Source: JACDHG01 sp963811585 (GTDB lineage Bacteria > Actinomycetota > Actinomycetes > Propionibacteriales > Nocardioidaceae). Taken from it: 64,000 nt of DNA. Location: positions 143,143 through 207,142 of the forward strand of contig CAWERR010000002.1 of NCBI GenBank assembly GCA_963811585.1, read 5' to 3'. A model generated the notes under the pieces. The model was not told the DNA's origin and searched no databases. It saw only the letters and a program-made list of their open reading frames with translations. Below are positions 8,633 through 16,708 of the stretch, piece by piece; the first letter of the stretch is position 1, and each line of letters starts with the position of its first letter. A program made the translations under genes and the position numbers.

Positions 8633-9006
8633 CGTAGAACGCTCGCCGAGTCAGATCTGCTTCGCGCGGGATACATCTGTCAGGGCAGGAGCTCTCATGA
8701 GCACCGAGGACGGCCACTTCCCCACTGTGCCTCAGAAACTGACTCGACGGGTGTTGTGATGTGCGAGCCGGGTGACAGTGGCCGGGACAATTCGACAACC
8801 CCGGTCGAGGTCCGGATCCGTGGTTGTGACACCGCGGTGAAGCAGGAGTCAGAAGTAATCGCCGACCCGAGAGGAACGGCGGTGAATGGAGTTCCTCGTC
8901 CTTCCAGCGCGGGATCGACGGCTTGGTCCGATATCAGCCGTCCAGACAGACAACGTGACCCCTGTGCCTGCACGTCGAAGTTCGCTTCGATCCGCAGGAG
9001 CAGGCC
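8633..9006. other. Gap with no convincing gene
   Basis: This stretch between the hydrolase and the RNHCP gene holds no full-length gene I can support. It contains a 20-codon open frame at 8697-8759 with a good AGGAG, whose stop overlaps an ATG at 8759 (TGATG). The frame from 8759 reads on into the RNHCP gene in a different phase and has no recognisable domain. Confidence 0.5.
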
Positions 9007-9330
9007 ATCAGCCACAAGTCAGAGAACGCCGCCTTCGTATGCGCACGATGCGGTGAACGAGTCCAGCCCCTTGCCACGGGCTCGTACCGGAACCACTGCC
9101 CTTCGTGTCTGTGGTCGATTCACCTCGATGACGTCAGGCCGGGTGATCGAGCGTCATCATGTGGCGGCTTGATGTGTCCAGCTGCGCTGGACTTCCGGTC
9201 GGGCAAGGGTTGGATGATCGTGCACACGTGTGTGCACTGCGGTCGCACGCTGCGGACGCAGGCAGCGCTCGACGATCCCCGGCAGCCCGACGACGCCGTT
9301 TCGGTGGCGCACTTGTCCGGACTCACCTGA
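9007..9330 (+). CDS. RNHCP-domain zinc-ribbon-like protein with apparent ATC start
   Basis: Small protein of 107 residues that matches the RNHCP family over its length. Key residues in order are FVCARCGE, the naming motif YRNHCPSCLWSIH, DVRPGDRASSCGGLMCP, the GKGWMIVHTCVHCG segment and a C-terminal DDP..PDD. The paired CxxC motifs suggest a zinc-binding fold; the biochemical role of the family is unknown. No ATG, GTG or TTG lies between the upstream in-frame stop (8956-8958) and the domain. An ATC at 9007 sits exactly where family members begin, with CAGGAG six bases upstream. Either ATC is used, or an ATG was lost and the gene is dying. The domain itself is intact. Confidence 0.72.
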   Translation: MSHKSENAAFVCARCGERVQPLATGSYRNHCPSCLWSIHLDDVRPGDRASSCGGLMCPAALDFRSGKGWMIVHTCVHCGRTLRTQAALDDPRQPDDAVSVAHLSGLT

Positions 9331-9495
9331 AGTTGGCTCTTTGCGCTGGATCCGGAGCCCTCGTCTGCGCCGCAGGCGGTCCCGTCGGTCATGATGTCGA
9401 CGGCGCCAGCGGAGTGCCTGCGGGTACGTCGGCATCTCCTGCTTCGGCGGAGGCTGGCGCGAACAGGGAGGAACCCGCGACTAAGTTCTTCACTG

Positions 9496-10395
9496 ATGAG
9501 CGCGATCCACGTAGAGAACCTGGTCATGACGTACGGCGACCTCCGCGCGGTCGACGGTGTCTCCTTCGACGTCGCGGAAGGCGAGTTCTTCGGGATCATC
9601 GGCCCCAACGGCGCCGGCAAGACGACGACTTTGGAGATCATCGAGGGCCTGCGGAAGCCAGACAGCGGGCAGGTCACCTTGCTCGGTGAGGAGACCTGGC
9701 CGCGGAACCCCGTGCTGCTGCCGCGCCTCGGAGTCCAGCTTCAGGCCTCCTCGTTCTTCGAACGGCTGACCGTGCGTGAACAGATCCGCACGTTCGCCTC
9801 CCTGTACGGCGTCAGCGCCAGCCACGCCGACGAATGGCTGGGGCGTGTGGGGCTATCGGACAAGGCCGGGACCAGGACCGAGGAGCTCTCGGGTGGACAG
9901 GCGCAGCGACTGTCCATCGCCTGCGCTCTCGTGCACGACCCCGAGGTCGTGTTCCTCGACGAGCCGACCGCAGGCCTGGATCCGCAGGCACGGCGCAACC
10001 TTTGGGATCTGCTCTCCTCGCTGAACGACTCCGGCCGCACCGTCGTGCTCACCACTCACTACCTCGACGAGGCGGAATTGCTCTGCGACCGAGTCGCGAT
10101 CATGGACCACGGCAAGATCCTTCGCCTCGACCCGCCGGCCGCCCTGGTGCGCGGGCTCGACGCACCCGTGCGGATCTCGATCGGTCCAGGCCAGCTCTCG
10201 CTCGAGCGGGCACGAGCGATGGCAGATGTCGACGACGCCACCGAGGATGCGACCGGGACAGTGCTGACCACCCGGAGCCCCGCGAGCGTGCTCACCGCCT
10301 TGGCGTCCGAACGCCTGCTCGTCGGTTTGCAGCTGAAGGCGACCACGTTGGAGGACGTGTTTCTCGATGTCACCGGGCGGGAGTACCGCGCATGA
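9496..10395 (+). CDS. ABC exporter ATP-binding subunit (DrrA-like)
   Basis: ATPase subunit of 299 residues of an ABC-2 type exporter. All nucleotide-binding motifs are intact: Walker A GPNGAGKTT, Q-loop VQLQASSFFERLT, signature LSGGQAQRLSIA, Walker B VVFLDEPTAGLDPQ and switch histidine TTHYLDEAE. The C-terminal extension (LTTRSPASVLTALA, TTLEDVFLDVTGREYRA) is typical of daunorubicin-resistance-type exporters. I chose the ATG at 9496; the frame back to 9391 encodes an Arg-rich segment without homology. Its last codon overlaps the permease start (ATGA), so the two are coupled. The substrate is unknown; lipids, drugs or peptides are all possible. Confidence 0.93.
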   Translation: MSAIHVENLVMTYGDLRAVDGVSFDVAEGEFFGIIGPNGAGKTTTLEIIEGLRKPDSGQVTLLGEETWPRNPVLLPRLGVQLQASSFFERLTVREQIRTFASLYGVSASHADEWLGRVGLSDKAGTRTEELSGGQAQRLSIACALVHDPEVVFLDEPTAGLDPQARRNLWDLLSSLNDSGRTVVLTTHYLDEAELLCDRVAIMDHGKILRLDPPAALVRGLDAPVRISIGPGQLSLERARAMADVDDATEDATGTVLTTRSPASVLTALASERLLVGLQLKATTLEDVFLDVTGREYRA

Positions 10396-11513
10396 GCAGC
10401 ACCACTGAGCAACTGCGGTCCAGCACGACGTCGACGCAAACGCCGCGCACTCGCGCGTTCGGAAGCCTCGCTATCGCCATCCTCAAGGGCTTCATCCGCG
10501 ACCGAGCGGCGGTGTTCTTCGCGATCGTCTTCCCGCTCATGTTCCTTGTCCTGTTCGGGGGCGTGCTCGGCAACATGGACGACTCCAACAAGATCGAGAT
10601 GAAGACAGTGGGAAGCGTGTCCATCATCGACGACCTGCCCCCCGCTGCGAAGAAAGCGTTCGACCAGAGCTTCGAGGTCAGCCAGTCGACCAGCAGGGCG
10701 GCCGCCCTCGCGGCGGTGCGTAAGGGAGACGCTGACGTCGCCCTGGAGGAGCACGGCGACACTGTCGTCGCGCATTACACCGGGACTGACCCAGTCGCTG
10801 CCGCCACGACGGCCGGGGTCCTGCGCTCGATCGTCGATGGGGCGAATGTCGCCGCGACTGGTCAGCCGCCGACGTACTCGCTCGACATCCAAAGTGTCGA
10901 GGACGACTCCCTTGCCGTGATCGACTTCGTGACCCCCGGCCTGCTCGGCTGGGCGATAGCGATGAGTGCGGCGTTCGGAGCAGCGGCGACGCTCCAGGGG
11001 TGGCGACAGACCAAGCTACTTCGGCGACTGCAGCTCTCCCCGGTTCCGAGTGGCACGATCGTCGGGGCACGGATCGTAGCCACGATGGCGATCGCGTTGG
11101 GCCAGACCGCGATCTTCCTCGGGCTCGGGACACTGGGGTTCGGGCTGACGCTGACGGGATTCTGGTGGATGGCGATTCCGCTGGTCCTGTGCGGCACTCT
11201 TTGTTTCATGGCGCTCGGGCTCCTCGCAGGCGCCCTGGCCAAGACCACCGAGGGTGCCGTCAACCTCGCGAACTTCTTCGTCTTGCCGATGGCGTTCCTG
11301 AGCGGCTCGTTCTTCTCGCTCGACGGTGTCCCCCCTTGGTTGCAGACCGTGTCACTGGCGCTGCCCCTGCGACACCTGAACGACGCCATGCTCGACGTCA
11401 TGGTGCGCGGCGAGGGGCCGTCGGTTGCACTCGTCCCGATGTTGATTCTGCTCGCCTTTGCAGCCGTAGTGACGCTCCTCGCCGCGAAGCTGTTCCGCTG
11501 GGAGACGACCTGA
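10392..11513 (+). CDS. ABC-2 type exporter permease
   Basis: Membrane subunit of 373 residues that partners the preceding ATPase. It has one N-terminal helix (AVFFAIVFPLMFLVLFGGVLG), an extracellular loop of about 150 residues, and five C-terminal helices. The ABC-2 signature lies around LRRLQLSPVPSGTIVGARIV and NFFVLPMAFLSGSFFSLDGVPPWLQ. The ATG at 10392 overlaps the TGA of the ATPase by four bases. A longer frame upstream overlaps the ATPase and is a shadow. The locus has no adjacent regulator, so no substrate can be suggested. Confidence 0.92.
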   Translation: MSSTTEQLRSSTTSTQTPRTRAFGSLAIAILKGFIRDRAAVFFAIVFPLMFLVLFGGVLGNMDDSNKIEMKTVGSVSIIDDLPPAAKKAFDQSFEVSQSTSRAAALAAVRKGDADVALEEHGDTVVAHYTGTDPVAAATTAGVLRSIVDGANVAATGQPPTYSLDIQSVEDDSLAVIDFVTPGLLGWAIAMSAAFGAAATLQGWRQTKLLRRLQLSPVPSGTIVGARIVATMAIALGQTAIFLGLGTLGFGLTLTGFWWMAIPLVLCGTLCFMALGLLAGALAKTTEGAVNLANFFVLPMAFLSGSFFSLDGVPPWLQTVSLALPLRHLNDAMLDVMVRGEGPSVALVPMLILLAFAAVVTLLAAKLFRWETT

Positions 11514-11641
11514 CCTGACCTGACCATGCAGATCACACCTAGCCGGTTGACCAGGCAAAACCACAAACCTCGCGTCTAGACGGCGCCGCCTTTTGGCGAG
11601 GATCATGCGAGTATCGCTGCGCCGACGTCGAGGAGGCGGTT

Positions 11642-14095
11642 GTGGCTGTCTTGAATGCAATGCAGAGTCGGGAGCTGGGCACCACCGGTGATATCGAAGT
11701 CTTGGTTTCGACCGACCCCAAGCCGTGGGCGATCGGCCTGGACACACTGGTCATCTCAGCCGGCCCGTCCGGATTCGGCGGACTAGGGCGTGCTTTGGAG
11801 GAGGCTTTCCCCGCACTCGGGCTGTCGGGCGACGAGCGGTTGAACGGGGTCCGCGCTGGCACCGTCTTGACGTTTGACCTCAGGAGCAGGCCAGCCGCGC
11901 CTGCGAAGGTGTCGCGTCGGACAGCGTCGACGCTGCCAACAGACCTTGCGCGCATCGTTGTGGCGCGCATCCACGACAGTGACAGCCCTCCGACGATGCA
12001 CAACGTCGCCATGACCGCGCTTTCTGCCATCGGCGCCGCGGCCGCGTCCGGCGCGGAAAGGCTCGGGCTCTCGCTTCTGGGCACAGAGGCCCTTGGCCTC
12101 GATATCGCGACCATCGCCAACGCGATTGTTCCTGCTGTTCGCGCTACCCTCGCGCAAGGCGACCACGCGCCAATAAAGCAGCTTGTCTTCGTCACCAAGG
12201 ACTCGACCACAGCCGATGCAATCCGTACGGCCTGGCTAGCTGCGGAGACCGATGCCAATGTCAACCTGCAAATGCTCGCCGACGGCCCCATCGATGATCC
12301 CGCGAACGACGTCCTTGGGTACAGCGAGTACGCGAGGGCGCTGGCATTCGTGATCGATCATCCAAGGACAGGTACGCCGCTCACAGTCGCCATCAACGCG
12401 CCCTGGGGAGCGGGCAAGACGTCGCTCGCGAGGATGGTGGCACGGGTTCTCAAGGACCGCCCGCGCGTGAATGAGCCGCCGATTCCCTGTTGGTTCAACG
12501 CCTGGTATCACGACGACTCTCCCAACATCGTCTCGGCGCTCGCCGCCGCGGTCGCCCGAGCCGCCGCAAGTGAGCGCCACCTTGTGCGCCGCTTGAGCGA
12601 TCCGCTCCCCTCTCAGCTCCTGAGCCCTCATGGGAAGCGGCGACGTCACTTCGTGACGGCGGGTCTTACCGTGGTGGCCGCCGTTTTCGCTTTGGCGCTG
12701 ACGATCACCGGCAGGTTGGACGAGCTGACGCAGGAGGGACGGCTCACGGTGTCAGCTGTCATCACACTCATCCCTGCTGCGGCCGGCGCTTTCGCACAGG
12801 TGCGGGGAACGGCCTCCGATATCGGCAGCCTCGTGCGCTCACCGCGCAGTGCCCTGACGTCGGGCGCCCTCGTTGAGGTCCGAGAGGACCTCGGCAGGCT
12901 CATCCACCAGGCGACCCGACGCGGTCGATACCGCAACCGGCCTGAGAACCGTCGCAGGCTTGTCGTCTACATCGACGATCTCGAGCGCTGCCAACCCGCA
13001 CGATCGATTGAGGTCTGCGAAGCCGTCAGCAGCCTTCTCTCTTTGCAGGATGTCGTGATCGTGCTGATCGGCGACATCCAGACGCTCGCGATCGCAGCCG
13101 ACATCAAGTACAAGGATCTGGCGCCTCGATACCGGACGGGCAGCCTGTCATCGGCAGATGAGACCCCTGCCGCATCGTTTGGCCAGTTGTACTTGGAGAA
13201 GATCGTGCAGTTCAGGTTCGACGTCCCCACTCACGACTACGCAGACCTGAGGGCCCTCGCCAAGCGGATGCTGCCTGGCAAGCCCGAGGAGACCAAACAG
13301 CAGACCGTGGTTTCGCGTGACGAGTCGGCCGCGAGGAGGACCGCCGAGGCACCCCTGGCCATGGACGCCGAAGGGCCTGACGAGCCCGAGGCCGCCGCGG
13401 GCGACGACGACGACACAACCGAGGCGACAACGGTCGACTCCCCCACAGCTGACGACGCGGCTGCCCTGGGCGCCTTTGCGAGATTCCGTCGATGGGTGAC
13501 AGGCCCCCTTGCCCGAAGGCGCGCCCGAAAGCGGCGGCTCCGAGACGCGGAGAACGCCCGCTTCATCGAGCAGGGTGGTACGCCAACCTCGTCGATCGAG
13601 GAACAGGAGCGGGCGCAAGCTCTCTTGGAGGAGCAGCGGGCGACGCGCCTGATCGACGGCCGCTACGTGTTGGAGAGTTACAATGCCGTGGCGGAGCTGA
13701 CCCGGCCGTTGCCGCGCGACGTCAAGCGGTTGCTAAACAGGCTTCGCTTCACGCTGAGGCTGTGCAATGACCGCGAGCTCATCAAGCCGAGCTTGCTGTC
13801 GACAGCGGCAATCGGGAAGTGGGCACTCGTCTCCGAGCGGTGGCCGGACCTGCAGAGCGCGATTTCGCAGGATCCGTCGAGGCTTGCGGAGCTTGAGAAG
13901 AGCTTGGAAGAGCCCGAGACGAAGCTTGCAGAGACCGAAGCATTTCGCACAGCGATGAAGGAGATCGTGCCCGCATATGCGAACAGTCGCGATCTCTACA
14001 TGCTGATCTCGGCTCCACCGAAGCTCGGCGACGTCGCGGCATCATTGGCCAACTTCAGGCCGCCGAAGCCCAACAACGGATCGAGCGCCAACTGA
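11642..14095 (+). CDS. KAP-family P-loop NTPase with macro-like N-terminus and membrane insertion
   Basis: Protein of 817 residues. The KAP NTPase core has Walker A INAPWGAGKTS (about residues 251-261), the family motif FNAWYH (285-290) and Walker B LVVYIDDLERC (440-450). Between Walker A and B are two hydrophobic segments (about 337-356 and 369-388), the membrane insertion that defines KAP proteins such as PifA and Kidins220. The first 210 residues resemble a macro fold: a GDIEVLVS strand, a glycine-rich GPSGFGGLGRALEEAF loop, then SIGAAAASGAERLGLSLLG-like and LVFVTKD strands. An acidic, low-complexity linker (about 545-595) precedes a helical C-terminus. The GTG start has GAGGAGG upstream. 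KAP genes are often mobile and some exclude phage. Partners are not evident. Confidence 0.82.
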   Translation: MAVLNAMQSRELGTTGDIEVLVSTDPKPWAIGLDTLVISAGPSGFGGLGRALEEAFPALGLSGDERLNGVRAGTVLTFDLRSRPAAPAKVSRRTASTLPTDLARIVVARIHDSDSPPTMHNVAMTALSAIGAAAASGAERLGLSLLGTEALGLDIATIANAIVPAVRATLAQGDHAPIKQLVFVTKDSTTADAIRTAWLAAETDANVNLQMLADGPIDDPANDVLGYSEYARALAFVIDHPRTGTPLTVAINAPWGAGKTSLARMVARVLKDRPRVNEPPIPCWFNAWYHDDSPNIVSALAAAVARAAASERHLVRRLSDPLPSQLLSPHGKRRRHFVTAGLTVVAAVFALALTITGRLDELTQEGRLTVSAVITLIPAAAGAFAQVRGTASDIGSLVRSPRSALTSGALVEVREDLGRLIHQATRRGRYRNRPENRRRLVVYIDDLERCQPARSIEVCEAVSSLLSLQDVVIVLIGDIQTLAIAADIKYKDLAPRYRTGSLSSADETPAASFGQLYLEKIVQFRFDVPTHDYADLRALAKRMLPGKPEETKQQTVVSRDESAARRTAEAPLAMDAEGPDEPEAAAGDDDDTTEATTVDSPTADDAAALGAFARFRRWVTGPLARRRARKRRLRDAENARFIEQGGTPTSSIEEQERAQALLEEQRATRLIDGRYVLESYNAVAELTRPLPRDVKRLLNRLRFTLRLCNDRELIKPSLLSTAAIGKWALVSERWPDLQSAISQDPSRLAELEKSLEEPETKLAETEAFRTAMKEIVPAYANSRDLYMLISAPPKLGDVAASLANFRPPKPNNGSSAN

Positions 14096-14106
14096 CTGGT
14101 CACTAG

Positions 14107-14199
14107 TCCCGCTACACCGCACCTCTTAGCGGACGTCGGCGTCAACCGAGTCGAGGGCAGCGTTGTCGACGCAGATCTGCCGACAGCGGTTCTGGTCAT
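14107..14199 (-). pseudogene. Decayed duplicate of the tadA 5' end
   Basis: These bases repeat the first about 31 codons of the tadA gene that starts at 18854. Over 95 aligned columns I count about 15 mismatches and one single-base gap, and the start codon is included. The conceptual peptide begins MTRTAVGRSASTT against MTRTAAARSASTT of TadA; the gap then throws it out of frame. After the gap the sequence matches again (LDSVDADVR against LEQLDADVR). It lies 29 bases past the tadG-like stop on the same strand and ends about 11 bases from the KAP gene stop. It looks like the remains of a second tadA, from a tandem copy of the tad operon or a rearrangement. Confidence 0.75.
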
Positions 14200-14228
14200 G
14201 GAGTCGCGCGCTATGTGCGGCAGAGCAG

Positions 14229-14687
14229 TCAGTAGATGGGGAGGACCGCCGAGCCGGTTGCATGGATCGTCGTGCCGGGGTCGACGCCCGGCACGGGCAC
14301 CGGCAGTTCGAACGGCATCGTCAACGCCACGCGCACCCTGCCGTCGTGAACGCTCACGGATGCTTGCAGTCCCGGGTACTCGGCATACGCGCCGGTGTCA
14401 TGCAAATAGGTGTCGACGGCTGCCGTTGCGGCGGCCGGGTCGATGCTGACCACCTCTCCCCCGCCATCTGCCTGATCGACGTCCGCGTCGTAGACACGAA
14501 CGGCGGCCGCCGCTTCGGTCGCCGCGAGAGCCGCACCATCGGCGAGAGACGTCGCCGCCTGTCGCCGCAGGTAGCTCGCCGAGATGTCAGTCACTGCGGC
14601 GACCGCCAGCAGCGCGCAGATCGAGAAGATCACCAGCATCGCCGTGATCTGGCCGGCCTCTCCGCGTCGCGCCGTCCGTCGAGTCAA
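14229..14687 (-). CDS. TadG/TadE-like pilus assembly protein
   Basis: Protein of 152 residues with a short basic N-terminus carrying GEAGQ, then a single membrane helix (ITAMLVIFSICALLAVAAVTDIS). A periplasmic domain follows, opening with RRQAATSLADGAALAATEAAA. This N-terminal pattern (basic, G-E-x-G, helix, A-rich) is typical of the TadG-like minor pseudopilins in actinobacterial tad loci. The start is a TTG at 14687, three bases after the stop of the preceding TadE-like gene. It is the last intact gene of the tad operon. Confidence 0.75.
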   Translation of the reverse strand: MTRRTARRGEAGQITAMLVIFSICALLAVAAVTDISASYLRRQAATSLADGAALAATEAAAAVRVYDADVDQADGGGEVVSIDPAAATAAVDTYLHDTGAYAEYPGLQASVSVHDGRVRVALTMPFELPVPVPGVDPGTTIHATGSAVLPIY

Positions 14688-14690
14688 GGG

Positions 14691-15077
14691 TCATGACCCC
14701 GCCTCGCGGTAGACGCCGTACGGCTCGACATGGCGAGCATCCACAGCCACGCTCGCCGCCGACTCTCCGAAGAGCTCGGGGACGACCGGAAGCGGCACCT
14801 GCAACGCGATCTGTACCTCGACAGTAGAACCGGGCTGCAGACACGAGTCGGGAGTCGGGTGACACACAAGGAGCAGATCAGATCGCTCTAGCACCACGCC
14901 CTGGTCACGCATCGAGAGTGACGCCGCGTCGAAGGCGCGCTCCCGAGCGGTGGCGACATCCGGCGCCAGGATGAACGCCCGGCCTGCAGACCGGCTCGCC
15001 TCGGTCGCCCCGAACGCCGAGCGCTGCACCGTGACGAGGGTGATGACGACGTACACCAACGGGATGAGCAGCAACAA
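14691..15077 (-). CDS. TadE-like minor pseudopilin with disrupted or unusual start
   Basis: The 128-residue reading from TTG 15077 gives a membrane helix (LLLIPLVYVVITLVTVQRSAFG) and a periplasmic domain with two cysteines (VCHPTPDSC). Coding clearly begins earlier: codons 15131-15078 read VGVRRKGSAIVELTWLGL, the TadE processing region with its conserved GSA.VE motif. No ATG, GTG or TTG is available there after the upstream gene stop at 15132-15134. A GTG overlapping that stop (15135-15133) would be the natural coupled start but is out of phase. One base removed near 15118 would join it to the TadE frame. This may be an indel error, a real frameshift, or a non-standard start. Confidence 0.65.
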   Translation of the reverse strand: MLLLIPLVYVVITLVTVQRSAFGATEASRSAGRAFILAPDVATARERAFDAASLSMRDQGVVLERSDLLLVCHPTPDSCLQPGSTVEVQIALQVPLPVVPELFGESAASVAVDARHVEPYGVYREAGS

Positions 15078-15131
15078 GCCAAGCCACGTGAGCTCAACGA
15101 TGGCCGAGCCCTTCCGACGTACGCCGACGCC

Positions 15132-15539
15132 TCACGGCAGGATCTCCTTGATCGCGTGCCCTTCCGCCTCGACCGTGATGGTCGGTCCCCAGAACGCCAA
15201 CACCGGCACCTGCGCCTGCACGGTTACCGCCACCACCGGTTGGGCTTCGAGCGTCGCGTCATGTGCGGCGACCACGTCGTCGAAGTCCGTCCCGAACACG
15301 TCGTCGATCACCGCGGCCGTACGTCGTTCGCCGTCCTCGGTGGTGCGGTCATAGCTCGCGCCGTAGCGAGCGCCCTCCGCCGCCGCCGACGTCAGCGTCG
15401 TCTTGACGTGCCACACCAGCGCCACCTGCAGCACCCCGAAGAACAACGGCACCAGCACAACGGAAACCAGCGCGAAGTCGGCGATCGCCGATCCTCGCTC
15501 GTCACGTCGCCTGCACGTCCGTGGACGCAGCCACGACAT
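15132..15539 (-). CDS. TadE-like pilus assembly protein
   Basis: Protein of 135 residues with the TadE hallmark: basic N-terminus, then DERGSAIADFALVSVVLVPLFFGVLQVAL, in which a glycine-serine-alanine site and an acidic residue precede the helix. TadE-like pseudopilins are processed by a prepilin peptidase and assist assembly of the Flp/Tad pilus or secretion apparatus at the membrane. The remainder is a periplasmic domain with AAAEGARYGAS, common to the family. It sits two bases downstream of the 59-residue pilin-like gene and shares its stop region with the next TadE-like gene. Confidence 0.85.
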   Translation of the reverse strand: MSWLRPRTCRRRDERGSAIADFALVSVVLVPLFFGVLQVALVWHVKTTLTSAAAEGARYGASYDRTTEDGERRTAAVIDDVFGTDFDDVVAAHDATLEAQPVVAVTVQAQVPVLAFWGPTITVEAEGHAIKEILP

Positions 15540-15541
15540 CG

Positions 15542-15721
15542 CTACATGTACTCGTCGAGGGTGTCTTGCAGGAACGTGGTGACCTGGTCCTGGAAGATCC
15601 CGAAGATCGCCGTCGCGACGACGATCGTCATGACCGTGATCATCACCCAGCCCGGCACGTCACCGCGCTCGCTTCGTCGCGGCACTGCCAGCCGCATCCA
15701 GGTCATGCGTCGAACCTTCAT
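15542..15721 (-). CDS. 59-residue pilin-like tad-operon protein
   Basis: A very short gene encoding 59 residues. It has a basic N-terminus (MKVRRMTWMRLAVPRRSE), the motif RGDVPGWVMITVMT, one hydrophobic helix to IFGIF, and a short acidic tail ending in DEYM. GAGGAG stands about seven bases before the ATG at 15721. Proteins with RGDVPGWV-type motifs recur between tadC and tadE in actinobacterial tad loci. The size and layout (basic leader, Gly-Asp, single helix) suit a Flp-like structural subunit or minor pilin. There is no other candidate for the major pilin in this operon, which supports that role by inference. Confidence 0.75.
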   Translation of the reverse strand: MKVRRMTWMRLAVPRRSERGDVPGWVMITVMTIVVATAIFGIFQDQVTTFLQDTLDEYM

Positions 15722-15756
15722 GGCTGTCTCCTCACGTCTACCTCCTGTCAGCTGAC

Positions 15757-16698
15757 CTACGGAGCCAGCAGCTTGAGCCCGACGACGCCGGGGAAGAATG
15801 CGAACAACAACGTCACCGGCATGATCAAGAAGACGACCGGCACCATCATCGCGATCTCTTTGCGCGCACCGGTCTCGATCAGCGCGCGCTTGCCGGCCTC
15901 GCGAACGTCGGCGGCTTGCGCGTTCAGTACGTCGACCAGCGGCGTGCCGCGCTCGATCGCGACCGCGAAGCCCTCGGCGAACCGCGACACGATCGCGAGC
16001 CCACTCCGCTGCGCCATCGCGTCAAGGGCCGACGACAGCGGCACGCCTGTCCGCGACTGCGCGAGTACACCGCCCAACTCGTCGGGCAGCGCGCCTCTGC
16101 ACGTCGACACGACGCGGTCGAGTGCAGCCGCGGGGCTCTCGCCAGCCGCCACAGCCAGGGCGAGCAGATCGGCGACGACGGGGAACTCCTCCATCACCTG
16201 TTGCTCACGTTTCTTCACCGCGCTCGTCAAGGCGCTGTCGCGGGCAAGGATCGCCGCGATGGCGAGGCCACAACACACGCACAACCACGGCACAGCCCGG
16301 CCAGGCTCGCGGGCCGGCCCCAGCAGGCCCAGCGTCATACCGACGGCGAATCCGCCGATGCCCCACACGACCTGGGAGAAGCGGAACCCCTCCACGCTCA
16401 ACGTCGACCCCGCCCGTGGCAACCGGCGCGCGATGGACTCGCGGCCGCCGAGGATGCGTTCGAGTCTCTCGGCGGCCGCGACGATCATCGGGCGTGCAAG
16501 GGCGGCAAGTGCCGACGACGGGCGGTCTGATGCGACCACCGGAGTCCAGGACGGCGAAGCCGTCGGCACATCGCGGATGTAGGGACTCACCCGACTCTCG
16601 AGGCTCGGCCGCCTCGCTGCCAGCAGCCGAGCCAACACCACCACCAGCCCGACGCCGAACACCGCGCCCAGCAACCCACCCGTCAGCAAGGCGCTCAT
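15757..16698 (-). CDS. tadC: Type II/IV secretion inner-membrane protein TadC
   Basis: Protein of 313 residues with the T2SF (GspF-like) domain of tad platform proteins. Visible are an N-terminal helix (LLGAVFGVGLVVVLARLLAA), central helices (VVWGIGGFAVGMTLGLLG and VPWLCVCCGLAIAAILA), and the cytoplasmic core FPVVADLLALAVAAGESPAAALDRV with FAEGFAVAIERGTPLVDVL. The C-terminal helix ends with FFPGVVGLKLLAP. TadC and TadB together form the membrane platform driven by TadA. It starts 10 bases after the TadB stop. Confidence 0.9.
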   Translation of the reverse strand: MSALLTGGLLGAVFGVGLVVVLARLLAARRPSLESRVSPYIRDVPTASPSWTPVVASDRPSSALAALARPMIVAAAERLERILGGRESIARRLPRAGSTLSVEGFRFSQVVWGIGGFAVGMTLGLLGPAREPGRAVPWLCVCCGLAIAAILARDSALTSAVKKREQQVMEEFPVVADLLALAVAAGESPAAALDRVVSTCRGALPDELGGVLAQSRTGVPLSSALDAMAQRSGLAIVSRFAEGFAVAIERGTPLVDVLNAQAADVREAGKRALIETGARKEIAMMVPVVFLIMPVTLLFAFFPGVVGLKLLAP

Positions 16699-16708
16699 CG
16701 CAGGCCTC

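Noticed and set aside
8756..9172. 138-codon frame before and across the RNHCP gene
   Set aside because: It overlaps the RNHCP coding sequence in another phase and shows no domain.
9834..10391. Upstream extension of the ABC permease frame
   Set aside because: It overlaps the ATPase gene; the real permease starts at 10392 with an ATGA overlap.
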